Shown in pieces: positions 23,216 to 31,307 of a DNA stretch of 40,651 nt; the first letter of the stretch is position 1; each line of letters begins with the position of its first letter. The position numbers and the translations under genes are program-made. The stretch comes from Clostridia bacterium (GTDB lineage: Bacteria > Bacillota > Clostridia > Christensenellales > Aristaeellaceae), in NCBI GenBank assembly GCA_017397765.1, contig JAFQIB010000093.1:1-40651 (forward strand), written 5' to 3'. The notes beneath the pieces were generated by a model, which did not search any database, was not told the origin of the DNA, and was given only the letters and a program-made list of their open reading frames with translations.

Positions 23216-25165
23216 TCAGGAGGACTCCAGCGATCCCAGCCGCAGGGGCTCGCATTCCGCCTCGGTCAGGAAGCGCTGCACATCCTCCAGCCTGTCCATG
23301 AACATGCAGTCCAGCACCAGCTGATAAGCCTGATGCTGCTTGGTGGGCCGAAGCGCAAAGCCCGCTCGGGCCAGCATCTCCCGGGAAAGCCAGGGCGGCA
23401 GCTGCAGCGCCACGCACAGCGCGATCACCTGATCCAGCGAATAATCCCGCCGCTCCTGATTCCGCAGCCGGGTGATGGTGCGGCCCGAGATGCCGGCCTT
23501 GCTTTCCAGGGCTTCGATGGACAACTGCGCCCGCTTCATCAGATACGTCAGCGCATCATGAAAGGTCGGCGGCAGCTCGCCGATCAGCCGGTGCATCGCC
23601 GACAGGCTTTCCCGGCTGTTCAGACGGTCATCAGGCCGCGGAAAAGCCATGTAATGCCGGTTGTACTCTTCATCGCTGTGCAGCTTTCCGGCGCAGTAGT
23701 CCAACGCATCGCAGGCCTCATAGCAATGGACGAATCGCAGACAGCACTGATCCACATGGGCATTGGCCCAGGCCGTCAGCCGCAGCCCTGCCTCCGTGGG
23801 GCGGACAAACCGGCTGTCATGCAGGCAGAGATGGCCGTCCGCATACAGGTAGCCACCGCCGCCAAGCTGCGCCCGGAAGGCTTCGTTCTCCCTGTACAGC
23901 TCAAAGACCTGACTCCTGCCAATCACAAAACTGCTGTTACCGCCGCCGTTTCCCTCCGAAAAGGCAAAGGGCTCAATGTACCGCCCGTCCACATAGTTCA
24001 GCGCCCCTTTGGCAGCGATATGCCCCATCTGCAAAAGGCGGGCGCGTACGCGGAATTTGGGGAGATCCAGTTCCCGGGCTATGGTGCGGGCAATCTCATC
24101 ATATCGCTGACCGGGATGCTTTGTGCCCTCCGCCTGCTTTGCCCACAGCGACGCAACCAGGGGCGTCATCAGCCCCAGCGGCATCATCAGCCCGAAGCTG
24201 CCGCGCCGGGCCTGCCATTCCATCCATCGGACAGGATTGGCAGCGTCGGCTGACTGCCGCGCTGCGCTGCGGCTGTATTTACGCCCCTGGGCATTCCCGC
24301 TTTGCAGCTCCTGCAGGCGGAAGAACAGATAGTGCCAGTCATAGTGGATGCATTCATGATAGATATCCAGCTGGCAGCAATCCTTGTGGACGGCATGGCT
24401 GTTCAGCACGATCGTATTGCCCGGAATCTCGACCTCTTCAGGGACGCCCGTGTCGCAGCCGTCCGCATCCAGCCGTTCCGTCGTCAGCGTGCCCGGACGG
24501 AAGAACAGGATGCTGCGCGTCCGATGCTGACGGTATAAAGGGCAGCGCATCACCCGCAGCCCCATCCGGTCCGCCAGCACATAGGCGTCGCGCGCCCTGC
24601 TGTCCGTCAGCGCATGCGGGCAAAACCGCAGCAGCAGCGCCTCCGCCCCCTGCTCCACCTCGTCCCGCCGGAGGATGGGCACCAGATACTGGCTGAGCAT
24701 CCACCCGCTTCTCTCCGGCTTCTCCGCCAACAAAGCACATTCCCCAAAGGTGAGCTCTGGCTCCTTTTCCATATCCAGCCACAGCTCGCAGTTGATTTCA
24801 AAGATCCGCTTGTTTTCTCCCTCCGGCATGCCGATGCTGACCGGAACGTCCGCCAGCACCGTATGGGCATTCACCCGCCAGAAGCTCATCTCCCCGAAGC
24901 GGCATTGGGCAGCCCGCAGTCTGCACGGGCGATCTGCTGTCTCCGTCAGCGTCCGGAGCGTCCCGCCTTCCATCTGCCGGCTGATCTCCGCCAGGATTTT
25001 CCGCTTGTAATGCCGCAGAATATATGTCTGCATGGATTGAAACGCCGCCCCGGCCCACGGACGCTGATCCGCCGGATGCTCCTGCATTTCTGCAGGAGAC
25101 AACTCAGGGGCATCCCGCACTTCCTCCGGCTGTATCACAATGGGATGACGGCTTTCGTTTTTCAT
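23216..25165 (-). CDS. M78-like (ImmA/IrrE) metallopeptidase with C-terminal HTH domain
   Basis: The 649-residue protein has a zinc-protease motif HECIH at residues 270-274 (IYHECIHYDW), in a central domain like ImmA/IrrE peptidases. A C-terminal helix-turn-helix at ~545-605 (LSIEALESKAGISGRTITRLRNQE) could bind DNA. The first ~200 residues are not recognised. Known ImmA and IrrE enzymes cleave a repressor (ImmR, DdrO) in response to damage or conjugation signals; here peptidase and HTH are on one chain, with the HTH at the end. The ATG at 25165 is 8 nt after AGGAGG. The upstream region has LexA-like boxes. Cytoplasmic; target unknown. Confidence 0.78.
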   Translation of the reverse strand: MKNESRHPIVIQPEEVRDAPELSPAEMQEHPADQRPWAGAAFQSMQTYILRHYKRKILAEISRQMEGGTLRTLTETADRPCRLRAAQCRFGEMSFWRVNAHTVLADVPVSIGMPEGENKRIFEINCELWLDMEKEPELTFGECALLAEKPERSGWMLSQYLVPILRRDEVEQGAEALLLRFCPHALTDSRARDAYVLADRMGLRVMRCPLYRQHRTRSILFFRPGTLTTERLDADGCDTGVPEEVEIPGNTIVLNSHAVHKDCCQLDIYHECIHYDWHYLFFRLQELQSGNAQGRKYSRSAARQSADAANPVRWMEWQARRGSFGLMMPLGLMTPLVASLWAKQAEGTKHPGQRYDEIARTIARELDLPKFRVRARLLQMGHIAAKGALNYVDGRYIEPFAFSEGNGGGNSSFVIGRSQVFELYRENEAFRAQLGGGGYLYADGHLCLHDSRFVRPTEAGLRLTAWANAHVDQCCLRFVHCYEACDALDYCAGKLHSDEEYNRHYMAFPRPDDRLNSRESLSAMHRLIGELPPTFHDALTYLMKRAQLSIEALESKAGISGRTITRLRNQERRDYSLDQVIALCVALQLPPWLSREMLARAGFALRPTKQHQAYQLVLDCMFMDRLEDVQRFLTEAECEPLRLGSLESS

Positions 25166-25193
25166 CCGGGTTTCCTCCTTGATTTGCTGTTGG

Positions 25194-25253
25194 CAAACTT
25201 ATGTTCGCCATATGTTCCATTTGCATTATAGCAAACATTTGTTCTTTTGTAAA
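25194..25253 (-). promoter_or_regulatory. Promoter with two LexA/SOS-like boxes
   Basis: The -35 TTTACA (25253-25248) and perfect -10 TATAAT (25230-25225) are 17 bp apart. The spacer holds AGAACAAATGTTTG (25245-25232), and CGAACATAAGTTTG (25207-25194) lies just past the transcription start. Both resemble the Gram-positive LexA site CGAAC-N4-GTTYC. A third partial copy, GGAACATATGG, lies between them. Confidence 0.6.
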
Positions 25254-25520
25254 CCCCGGCGGACAGTCTCTCCGGCTGTCACCGTCCAGGTGCTCCGGCT
25301 CCTTCGGAAAAAGTTTTCCCCTGCAGCCCGCCATTGCCTGGCGCGCTCCTGTTGCTTGATCCCAGGCCATTCCCGGTTTTTTCCCTGTGCAAAAACACGG
25401 CACTGCAGCACAATTTCACGCCACGCCGTGTCCTGTTCAAAGCGGTCAGTATCGGATATTCTGTACTTACCGGGTGCCGGAAGACGCCACCCAGCAGCTT
25501 GAAACAAAGGAGGCATCCCC
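25254..25520. other. Intergenic region with no recognised gene
   Basis: Between the divergent metallopeptidase and SSB-like genes I see no supported gene. There is a possible stem ACACGGC/GCCGTGT (25404-25442) on the + strand and no convincing promoter for the SSB-like gene. Confidence 0.5.
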
Positions 25521-25919
25521 ATGAATGAAGTCTATCTTCGCGGTAAATTGGTCGCGCTCCACGAACCGGAAGCCGCCGACAACCAGCAACGGCATCTGGT
25601 CATGCAGCTGCGAATTTCCCACAGAACCATCCATCAGCAGGTGAAGTTTGAGAACTATACCGTCAACGCCTGGCGCAATCTTGCCTTTTGGGCCGCCGCC
25701 AATCTGAAAGCCGGGATGGATGTATTCGTCCGCGGGCATCTCACCCAACGGCAGACAAGCAGCGGCGCGTTGACAGAGGTTACGGCCCTTTCCATCCTGC
25801 CGCTTGCCGGAAGCGCAGCAGCCGTCAATCCGATCCGCACGGAAAGAACCGAGGCAGCCTGCCGCGCGAGCGCACCCGCAGCGCCAGGCATCATCCGCAG
25901 CCAAGCCCTGCCGCAGTGA
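25521..25919 (+). CDS. Single-stranded DNA-binding protein-like (OB fold)
   Basis: The 132-residue protein starts MNEVYLRGKLV and continues with VNAWRNLAFWAAANLKAGMDVFVRGHLTQRQ, the pattern of the SSB OB fold (residues ~1-100). The C-terminal ~35 residues are Ala-rich and basic-polar and end in SQALPQ, so the acidic DDDIPF-type tail that recruits repair proteins is missing. It is shorter than the housekeeping SSB and is not beside rpsF/rpsR, so it is probably an accessory paralogue. AGGAGG lies 7 nt before the ATG. It diverges from the metallopeptidase with LexA-like boxes, which could link both to DNA damage; that is inference. Confidence 0.8.
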   Translation: MNEVYLRGKLVALHEPEAADNQQRHLVMQLRISHRTIHQQVKFENYTVNAWRNLAFWAAANLKAGMDVFVRGHLTQRQTSSGALTEVTALSILPLAGSAAAVNPIRTERTEAACRASAPAAPGIIRSQALPQ

Positions 25920-25933
25920 TGCATCGGCGAGCC

Positions 25934-25962
25934 TTGACAGAATCCCCGCCTTCTCATACAAT
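25934..25962 (+). promoter_or_regulatory. Promoter of the tyrosine phosphatase gene
   Basis: Perfect TTGACA (25934-25939), 17-bp spacer and TACAAT (25957-25962), about 28 bp before the start codon. Confidence 0.85.
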
Positions 25963-25990
25963 GATACCAATCATCACAGGAGGGAAAATC

Positions 25991-26572
25991 ATGGCCAGCC
26001 TGCTTCAATCCACCGCCAATACGCGCCCGGTATTGCCGGACAGCTTCCGGATTCTGCGCAGCGATGCGCCCATTGCCCCGACCCAGGCGGATATTACGTT
26101 TCTGCTGGATCACAGCGTCACCCTGCTGATTGATCTGCGCTCGGAAGCAGAATGTCTGCGGCATCCCTGCCCGCTGGAAGCGGACGCCCGCTTCGATTAC
26201 CGTCATTTGCCCGTCACCGGCGGCAATGCCATGCCCGCCTCCCCGGAGGACGTGCCGCACAGCTATCTCCGCATGGTGGATGCACAGATGGCGCTGATCC
26301 TCCGCACCATCCGCGAGACCCAAAGCGGCGTGATGTTCTTCTGCACCGCCGGCAAGGACCGCACAGGCGTAGTCTCTGCTCTGCTGCAGCTGGCCCACGG
26401 CCTGTCCCATGAGGAGATTGCCGCAGACTACGTCCTCTCCGGCAACCATCTCCAGGAACGTCTGGCAGCCTTCCGGGCGCTGCATCCGGAGATTGATCCC
26501 CGCATCTATACGCCCCAGGCTGCCTATATGGAGCAGTTCCTGGCGCTGCTTGCCCACACGAAAAGGGAGTGA
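25991..26572 (+). CDS. Tyrosine/dual-specificity-type protein phosphatase
   Basis: The 193-residue protein carries the P-loop CTAGKDRTG with C118 as nucleophile and R124 (CX5R), the form seen in the bacterial Tyr phosphatase family that resembles lipid and dual-specificity phosphatases. The His that usually precedes the Cys is Phe117. The N-terminal part (NTRPV, ILRSDAP, LIDLRSEAEC) matches the family's start. Substrates may be phosphotyrosine proteins or phosphoinositides. The start has GGAGG 7 nt upstream and its own strong promoter. Its last codons form one arm of the terminator. Confidence 0.88.
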   Translation: MASLLQSTANTRPVLPDSFRILRSDAPIAPTQADITFLLDHSVTLLIDLRSEAECLRHPCPLEADARFDYRHLPVTGGNAMPASPEDVPHSYLRMVDAQMALILRTIRETQSGVMFFCTAGKDRTGVVSALLQLAHGLSHEEIAADYVLSGNHLQERLAAFRALHPEIDPRIYTPQAAYMEQFLALLAHTKRE

Positions 26573-26593
26573 CCTGATCCGTCACTCCCTTTT
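26561..26593. terminator. Bidirectional terminator between convergent genes
   Basis: A 13-bp perfect stem AAAAGGGAGTGAC/GTCACTCCCTTTT with a 7-nt loop has T runs for both directions. The left arm includes the phosphatase stop codon, and the right arm ends 1 nt before the stop codon of the XRE gene. Confidence 0.92.
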
Positions 26594-26594
26594 G

Positions 26595-27395
26595 TCATGG
26601 CGTGAAATACTTGCCATTGCCGATGAAGCAATAATGCATGCTCTGATAGTCCAGATATTCCCTGGCAAAGACCAGCACCGCATAGAGCAGGAACAGCTGC
26701 CTTTCTCCCCAGACCAGCTCATAAAACACCAGCGGCGCTTCGTCCACCAGCAGCTCCCGTCGGGCAAAGCAGCGGCTCTCCTGCAGGCACTTTTCCAGAT
26801 GCGCCACATCCGCCGCGCCGCAGCGCTGCATGAGCGACGGGATCGTAAAGGTCAGCATCCGCCTTTCCAGGATCGTCTGCATGGCCCGCCGGAAATCCTC
26901 CTCCGCCAGCAGCCGAAGGAGCGCCGCCACATCCGCCCGGGCAAAGAGGCTGTTCCAGCCCTCCGCCGGGTGCCGCAGCGCCATCACGCCCAATGCCTCC
27001 CGGTAATACAGCACATCCCGCTCATTTTCAATCACGCTGCGCTGGCGCGGGTCCATCTGCATGACCTTCCTGTAGTGGGCCAGCTGATCCTCAAACCGGC
27101 CGTCCTTCTCCGGGTCGTAGATCGTCCCGACAATGGTTTCGCTCACCTGCGCCATAACGCGGTCGATCGCATCGCCGGCATTCAAACTGTGGCGCTCACC
27201 TTCCCGGCCATAAAGCGCATCGATGGTCACGCCGAACACATCCGCGATCACCGGCAGCAAGGACACATCCGGATAGGTTGTTGCCGTCTCCCATTTAGAG
27301 ATCGTCTGCGCGGAAACACCGATCTCCTCTGCCAGCGCCTCCTGGGTCATCCCCCGCGCCCTGCGCATCCGCGCAATATTCTCTGCAATGCTCAT
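26595..27395 (-). CDS. XRE-family regulator with long C-terminal domain
   Basis: The 266-residue protein has an N-terminal HTH (residues ~1-65: IARMRRARGMTQEALAEEIGVSAQTISKWETATTYPDVSLL). The ~200-residue C-terminal region is alpha-helical, looks repeat-like and is not recognised; such regions in Clostridial XRE proteins are often TPR-like and may bind a ligand or peptide. The start at 27395 is 8 nt after AGGAGG; a longer frame to 27593 is rejected because it runs through the heptamer repeat. A TATGAT lies 36 nt upstream without a clear -35. No target gene is evident. Confidence 0.85.
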   Translation of the reverse strand: MSIAENIARMRRARGMTQEALAEEIGVSAQTISKWETATTYPDVSLLPVIADVFGVTIDALYGREGERHSLNAGDAIDRVMAQVSETIVGTIYDPEKDGRFEDQLAHYRKVMQMDPRQRSVIENERDVLYYREALGVMALRHPAEGWNSLFARADVAALLRLLAEEDFRRAMQTILERRMLTFTIPSLMQRCGAADVAHLEKCLQESRCFARRELLVDEAPLVFYELVWGERQLFLLYAVLVFAREYLDYQSMHYCFIGNGKYFTP

Positions 27396-27498
27396 CCTGT
27401 ATACCCCCTCCTTTGATAACCCCATCATATCACACCGATCCGATGGATTCCACCGCCAAAACAGCGAACAGCCCGCCCAAACGGCGAGCCATTCTCTC

Positions 27499-28077
<579 letters not shown>

Positions 28078-28087
28078 ATGCCCCTCC

Positions 28088-28930
28088 TTACAGCGTTTCC
28101 GTCGCATGGCGCGTCACATGGCAGCTGACGTTCACCGCCACCGGCAGCCCGGCAATGTGGGTGGGCTTTTGCAGGATATGCAGGCCCAGACAGGTCGTTT
28201 TTCCACCCAGTCCCTGAGGGCCGATGCCAGTTTCGTTCACAGCAGAAAGCAGCGCCTGCTCCAGCTCGGCATAGAAGGGATCGGGATTGCTTTCATCCAG
28301 CGGCACCATCAGCGCCCGTTTGGCCAGCTCGGCCACCTGCTCGAAGTCGCCGCCGATCCCAATGCCCAGCACCATCGGCGGGCAGGGATTCGCTCCGGCC
28401 AGGCGCACGGTCTCCAGCACGAAGTCCTTCACGCCCTGTACACCGGCAGCCGGCGTCAGCATCGCCAGGCGGGACATGTTCTCGCTCCCGAAGCCCTTGG
28501 GGGCGACGGTCAGCGTGATGCGGTCCCCCGGCACCAGACGGGTATGCAGGATGGCAGGCGTGTTGTCCTTCGTATTGACGCGGCGCAGCGGATCTGCCAC
28601 CACGCTTTTGCGCAGCAGCCCGTCCACATAGCCCCGGCGGACGCCCTCATGCACAGCGGCTTCAAAATCGCCCGCAATATGCACCTCCTGGCCCACCTCC
28701 GCAAAGACGACGGCCATGCCGGTATCCTGGCAGATGGGCATGCAGCTTTCCCGGGCGATGCCCTCATTCTTCACCAGCAGCTCCAGGATATCCCGCGCCG
28801 GGGCAAAGGGCTCTTCCTGTGCCGAGCGATGCAGCACCGCGCATACGTCCCCCGGAAGGTTCCGGTTGGCCTCCACGCACAGCCGGGCGATGGTTTCCGT
28901 GATGAGGGAAGCGTTGATTTCGCGCATCAT
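28088..28930 (-). CDS. Fumarate hydratase class I, alpha (N-terminal) subunit
   Basis: The 280-residue subunit carries the three Cys ligands of the catalytic [4Fe-4S] cluster: C67 (ICQDTG), C183 (NPCPP) and C247 (KTTCLG). Other family segments are NTKDNTPAILHT, APKGFGSENMS and GIGIGGDFE. It works with the beta subunit as fumarase or, less likely, L-tartrate dehydratase. The ATG at 28930 overlaps the rsmI stop (ATGA) with GGAGG 7 nt upstream. The operon position after folC and the rRNA methylases shows no pathway link. Confidence 0.93.
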   Translation of the reverse strand: MMREINASLITETIARLCVEANRNLPGDVCAVLHRSAQEEPFAPARDILELLVKNEGIARESCMPICQDTGMAVVFAEVGQEVHIAGDFEAAVHEGVRRGYVDGLLRKSVVADPLRRVNTKDNTPAILHTRLVPGDRITLTVAPKGFGSENMSRLAMLTPAAGVQGVKDFVLETVRLAGANPCPPMVLGIGIGGDFEQVAELAKRALMVPLDESNPDPFYAELEQALLSAVNETGIGPQGLGGKTTCLGLHILQKPTHIAGLPVAVNVSCHVTRHATETL

Positions 28931-29796
28931 TCCTCTTCCTCCATGAACAGCTTCTTCAGCCGGAGCGCCGCCTGCTTGACGGCGTTTTTCTTTGCGCCCT
29001 GCAGCACCAGCTCGCTCTGGGCGTCCCGGAGATCCAGGCCCTCCAGCAGCTGCTCCACCAGCTGAGCCTCCAGGGAGATTTCTGCCGCAGGGGCCTTCTC
29101 CTCCGGCAGCTTCACATCATGGAAGTCAAGGATCAGGCAGTATTCGCCCTTCTCCGTTTTGGGGTTGTCCCTGAGCATCTGCAGGACCTCCCCAGCCGTG
29201 CCGCGGATGGTCTTTTCATGCAGCTTGGTCAGATCGCAGGAGCAGGAGATGCGCGTTTCCGGCAACAGGTCTGCAATGACCTCCACCAGCTCCGTCACCC
29301 GGTAGGGGCTCTCATGAACGGCAGCCACCGCCACCCCTCTTGCCATCGTCAGCAGCTTCTCCCGCAGCTCCTTCTTCTCCCGGGGCAAAAAGCCGTAGAA
29401 GGCAAACTCCCGGGTATCAAAGCCGCTGACGGACAGCGCGCTCACCGACGCGCAGCAGCCGGGAATAGCGATCACCTCGATCCCCCGCTCCACGCAGGCC
29501 CTGACCAGCCCGTAGCCCGGGTCGGAAATACAGGGCGTACCGGCATCGGTGGTCACAGCCACGTCGATATTCTCCGCCAGCATCTTCTCTGCCAGCCAGA
29601 CGCCCTTTGCGTCCTCATTGTGCTGATGGCAGGAGGTCAGGGGCGTTTCGATCTCAAAGACATTGAGCAGCTTCTTGGTGACGCGGGTATCCTCCGCCGC
29701 AATCAGGGCAACCTGCCGGAGGGTATCAATGGCCCGGGGCGTCATGTCGGAAAGATTGCCGATGGGCGTCGCCACAACGTACAGGGTCGGCATCAT
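28927..29796 (-). CDS. rsmI: 16S rRNA (cytidine(1402)-2'-O)-methyltransferase
   Basis: The 289-residue enzyme methylates the 2'-OH of C1402 of 16S rRNA in the decoding centre, using S-adenosylmethionine. The tetrapyrrole-methylase-type fold is seen in LYVVATPIGNLSDMTPRA, AAEDTRVTKKLL, TDAGTPCISDPGYGLVR and AIPGCCA. The C-terminal ~50 residues (EISLEAQLVEQLL...LKKLF) match the family's small end domain. ATGA overlaps the rsmH stop. Its product acts on the same nucleotide as RsmH, encoded directly upstream. Confidence 0.95.
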   Translation of the reverse strand: MMPTLYVVATPIGNLSDMTPRAIDTLRQVALIAAEDTRVTKKLLNVFEIETPLTSCHQHNEDAKGVWLAEKMLAENIDVAVTTDAGTPCISDPGYGLVRACVERGIEVIAIPGCCASVSALSVSGFDTREFAFYGFLPREKKELREKLLTMARGVAVAAVHESPYRVTELVEVIADLLPETRISCSCDLTKLHEKTIRGTAGEVLQMLRDNPKTEKGEYCLILDFHDVKLPEEKAPAAEISLEAQLVEQLLEGLDLRDAQSELVLQGAKKNAVKQAALRLKKLFMEEEE

Positions 29797-30737
29797 TCCA
29801 CCTCCAGCTTCTGGGCCACGCGCAGCTTGGCAGAGCGGGCCCGGGGGTTCCGGGCCACCTCCTCGTCAGAGGGCGGCACCGCACCCTTGGCCAGCACCTT
29901 CACCAGCGGCTTCTTCCCGCAGGTGCAGATGGGGGCCTTGGGCGGGCAGGTGCAGGGATTCTGCAGCCGCTGGAAGCAGCGCTTGACCAGCCTGTCCTCC
30001 AGGGAGTGGAAGGTGATGACCAGAATGCGTCCGCCGGGCTTGAGGCAGTCCACAAAATCGCACAGGGCCTTGTCCAGCGGATCGAGCTCATCGTTGACGG
30101 CAATGCGGATGGCCTGGAAGGTACGGCGGGCCGGATGCCCGTCATCCTTACGGCGCACCGCCTTGGGAATAGCCGCATCCACCGCATGCACCAGATCGAA
30201 GGTGGTCTCCAGCGGCTTCTTCGCGCGATGCTCACAGATCATCTGCGCGATGCGGGCCGCCCATTTCTCCTCGCCGTACTCCTTGATGATCCGGGCAATC
30301 TCCTTCTCCGGCCAGGTGTTGAGCAGCTCGGCGGCAGTCATCCCCTGGGTGCGGTCCATGCGCATATCCAGCGGCGCATCCTCATGATAGGAGAAGCCCC
30401 GCTCCCCCACGTCCAACTGCGGGGACGACACGCCCAGATCCAGCAGCACGCCATCCAGCAAAGGCGCCTCCGCCTCCTCCAGCAGCTGCTTGCCATCATG
30501 GAAATTGCCGTGCAGCGCCCGGAAGCCGGGGAAATCCTTCAGCCGCTCCGAGGCCGCCGCGATGGCGGTCAGATCCCGGTCAATGCCAAAGAGCCGGGCC
30601 GTGCCGCCGCTCTCACGCAGCATCGCGCCGCTGTGGCCGCCGCCGCCCAGCGTTCCGTCAGCATATACGCCGTCTGCCTTCACGTCCATCCACTCAAGGA
30701 CTTCCTTGAGCAAAACCGGCTCGTGGATGAATTCCAT
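29793..30737 (-). CDS. rsmH: 16S rRNA (cytosine(1402)-N4)-methyltransferase
   Basis: The 314-residue enzyme methylates N4 of C1402. Motifs: MEFIHEPVLLKEVLEW at the start, DGTLGGGGHSGAML for S-adenosylmethionine, GVLLDLGVSSPQLD, GFSYHEDAPLDMRMD and ILVITFHSLEDRLVK. Length is typical. AGGAGG lies 7 nt before the ATG. In most bacteria rsmH stands in the mraZ/ftsL cell-division cluster; here it is in a folC-GNAT-rsmH-rsmI operon instead, next to the enzyme that completes m4Cm1402. Confidence 0.96.
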   Translation of the reverse strand: MEFIHEPVLLKEVLEWMDVKADGVYADGTLGGGGHSGAMLRESGGTARLFGIDRDLTAIAAASERLKDFPGFRALHGNFHDGKQLLEEAEAPLLDGVLLDLGVSSPQLDVGERGFSYHEDAPLDMRMDRTQGMTAAELLNTWPEKEIARIIKEYGEEKWAARIAQMICEHRAKKPLETTFDLVHAVDAAIPKAVRRKDDGHPARRTFQAIRIAVNDELDPLDKALCDFVDCLKPGGRILVITFHSLEDRLVKRCFQRLQNPCTCPPKAPICTCGKKPLVKVLAKGAVPPSDEEVARNPRARSAKLRVAQKLEVE

Positions 30738-30749
30738 GCCAAGGCCTCC

Positions 30750-31277
30750 TTACAGCTTCAAAAAGTACTTCCCTGCCGTCCGCCGGAATCCGGCTTTCTC
30801 GTAAACATGAATGGCGTCAGGGCGGTTGGTGGTCAGTGTCACATCGCCAAAGCCGCGTTCCCGGGCCATCTGCAGCAGCTCCTTCATCAGCAGCTGCTGA
30901 TAGCCGCGGCCCCGGTGTTCGGGCTTGGTATACACGCTCACGACCCAGCCGTGGCGCTTGTTCTCCATGCACACAGTGATGGGCGGCAGCTCGTCCTGCT
31001 CCTCCAGGGCGCACATGGCCACCGGTTCACCGTTTACATACTTCAGCACATAAAACAGCGAATGATTCAGCCGGCGGTGCAGGTATTCCGATGCGATCTC
31101 CCGGTACTGCGCAGCGTAGACCGCGAAATCCTTTTGCAGGATGTTCGTCCAGTTCTCGACCTGCTGGGCAACGCGCATGTCCGTAATTGCATCGATATGG
31201 CTCAGATCGGCCCGGGCAATCCGGTCAGGGTCTTCATCCTGGCCGATTGACGCCATCAGCGATTCATAGTCCTGCAT
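30750..31277 (-). CDS. GNAT-family N-acetyltransferase
   Basis: The 175-residue protein has a GNAT fold in residues ~85-175: VSVYTKPEHRGRGYQQLLM is the acetyl-CoA-binding motif A, and YEKAGFRRTAGKYFLKL is the typical end. The substrate is unknown. The start at 31277 lies 7 nt after GGGAGG; an ATG at 31304 has no ribosome binding site. It stands between folC and rsmH in one transcript, 12 nt before rsmH. The position beside translation genes hints at, but does not show, a protein or ribosomal target. Confidence 0.88.
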   Translation of the reverse strand: MQDYESLMASIGQDEDPDRIARADLSHIDAITDMRVAQQVENWTNILQKDFAVYAAQYREIASEYLHRRLNHSLFYVLKYVNGEPVAMCALEEQDELPPITVCMENKRHGWVVSVYTKPEHRGRGYQQLLMKELLQMARERGFGDVTLTTNRPDAIHVYEKAGFRRTAGKYFLKL

Positions 31278-31307
31278 CCCCGGGCCTCCCTTCTGTTCTT
31301 TCATTTC

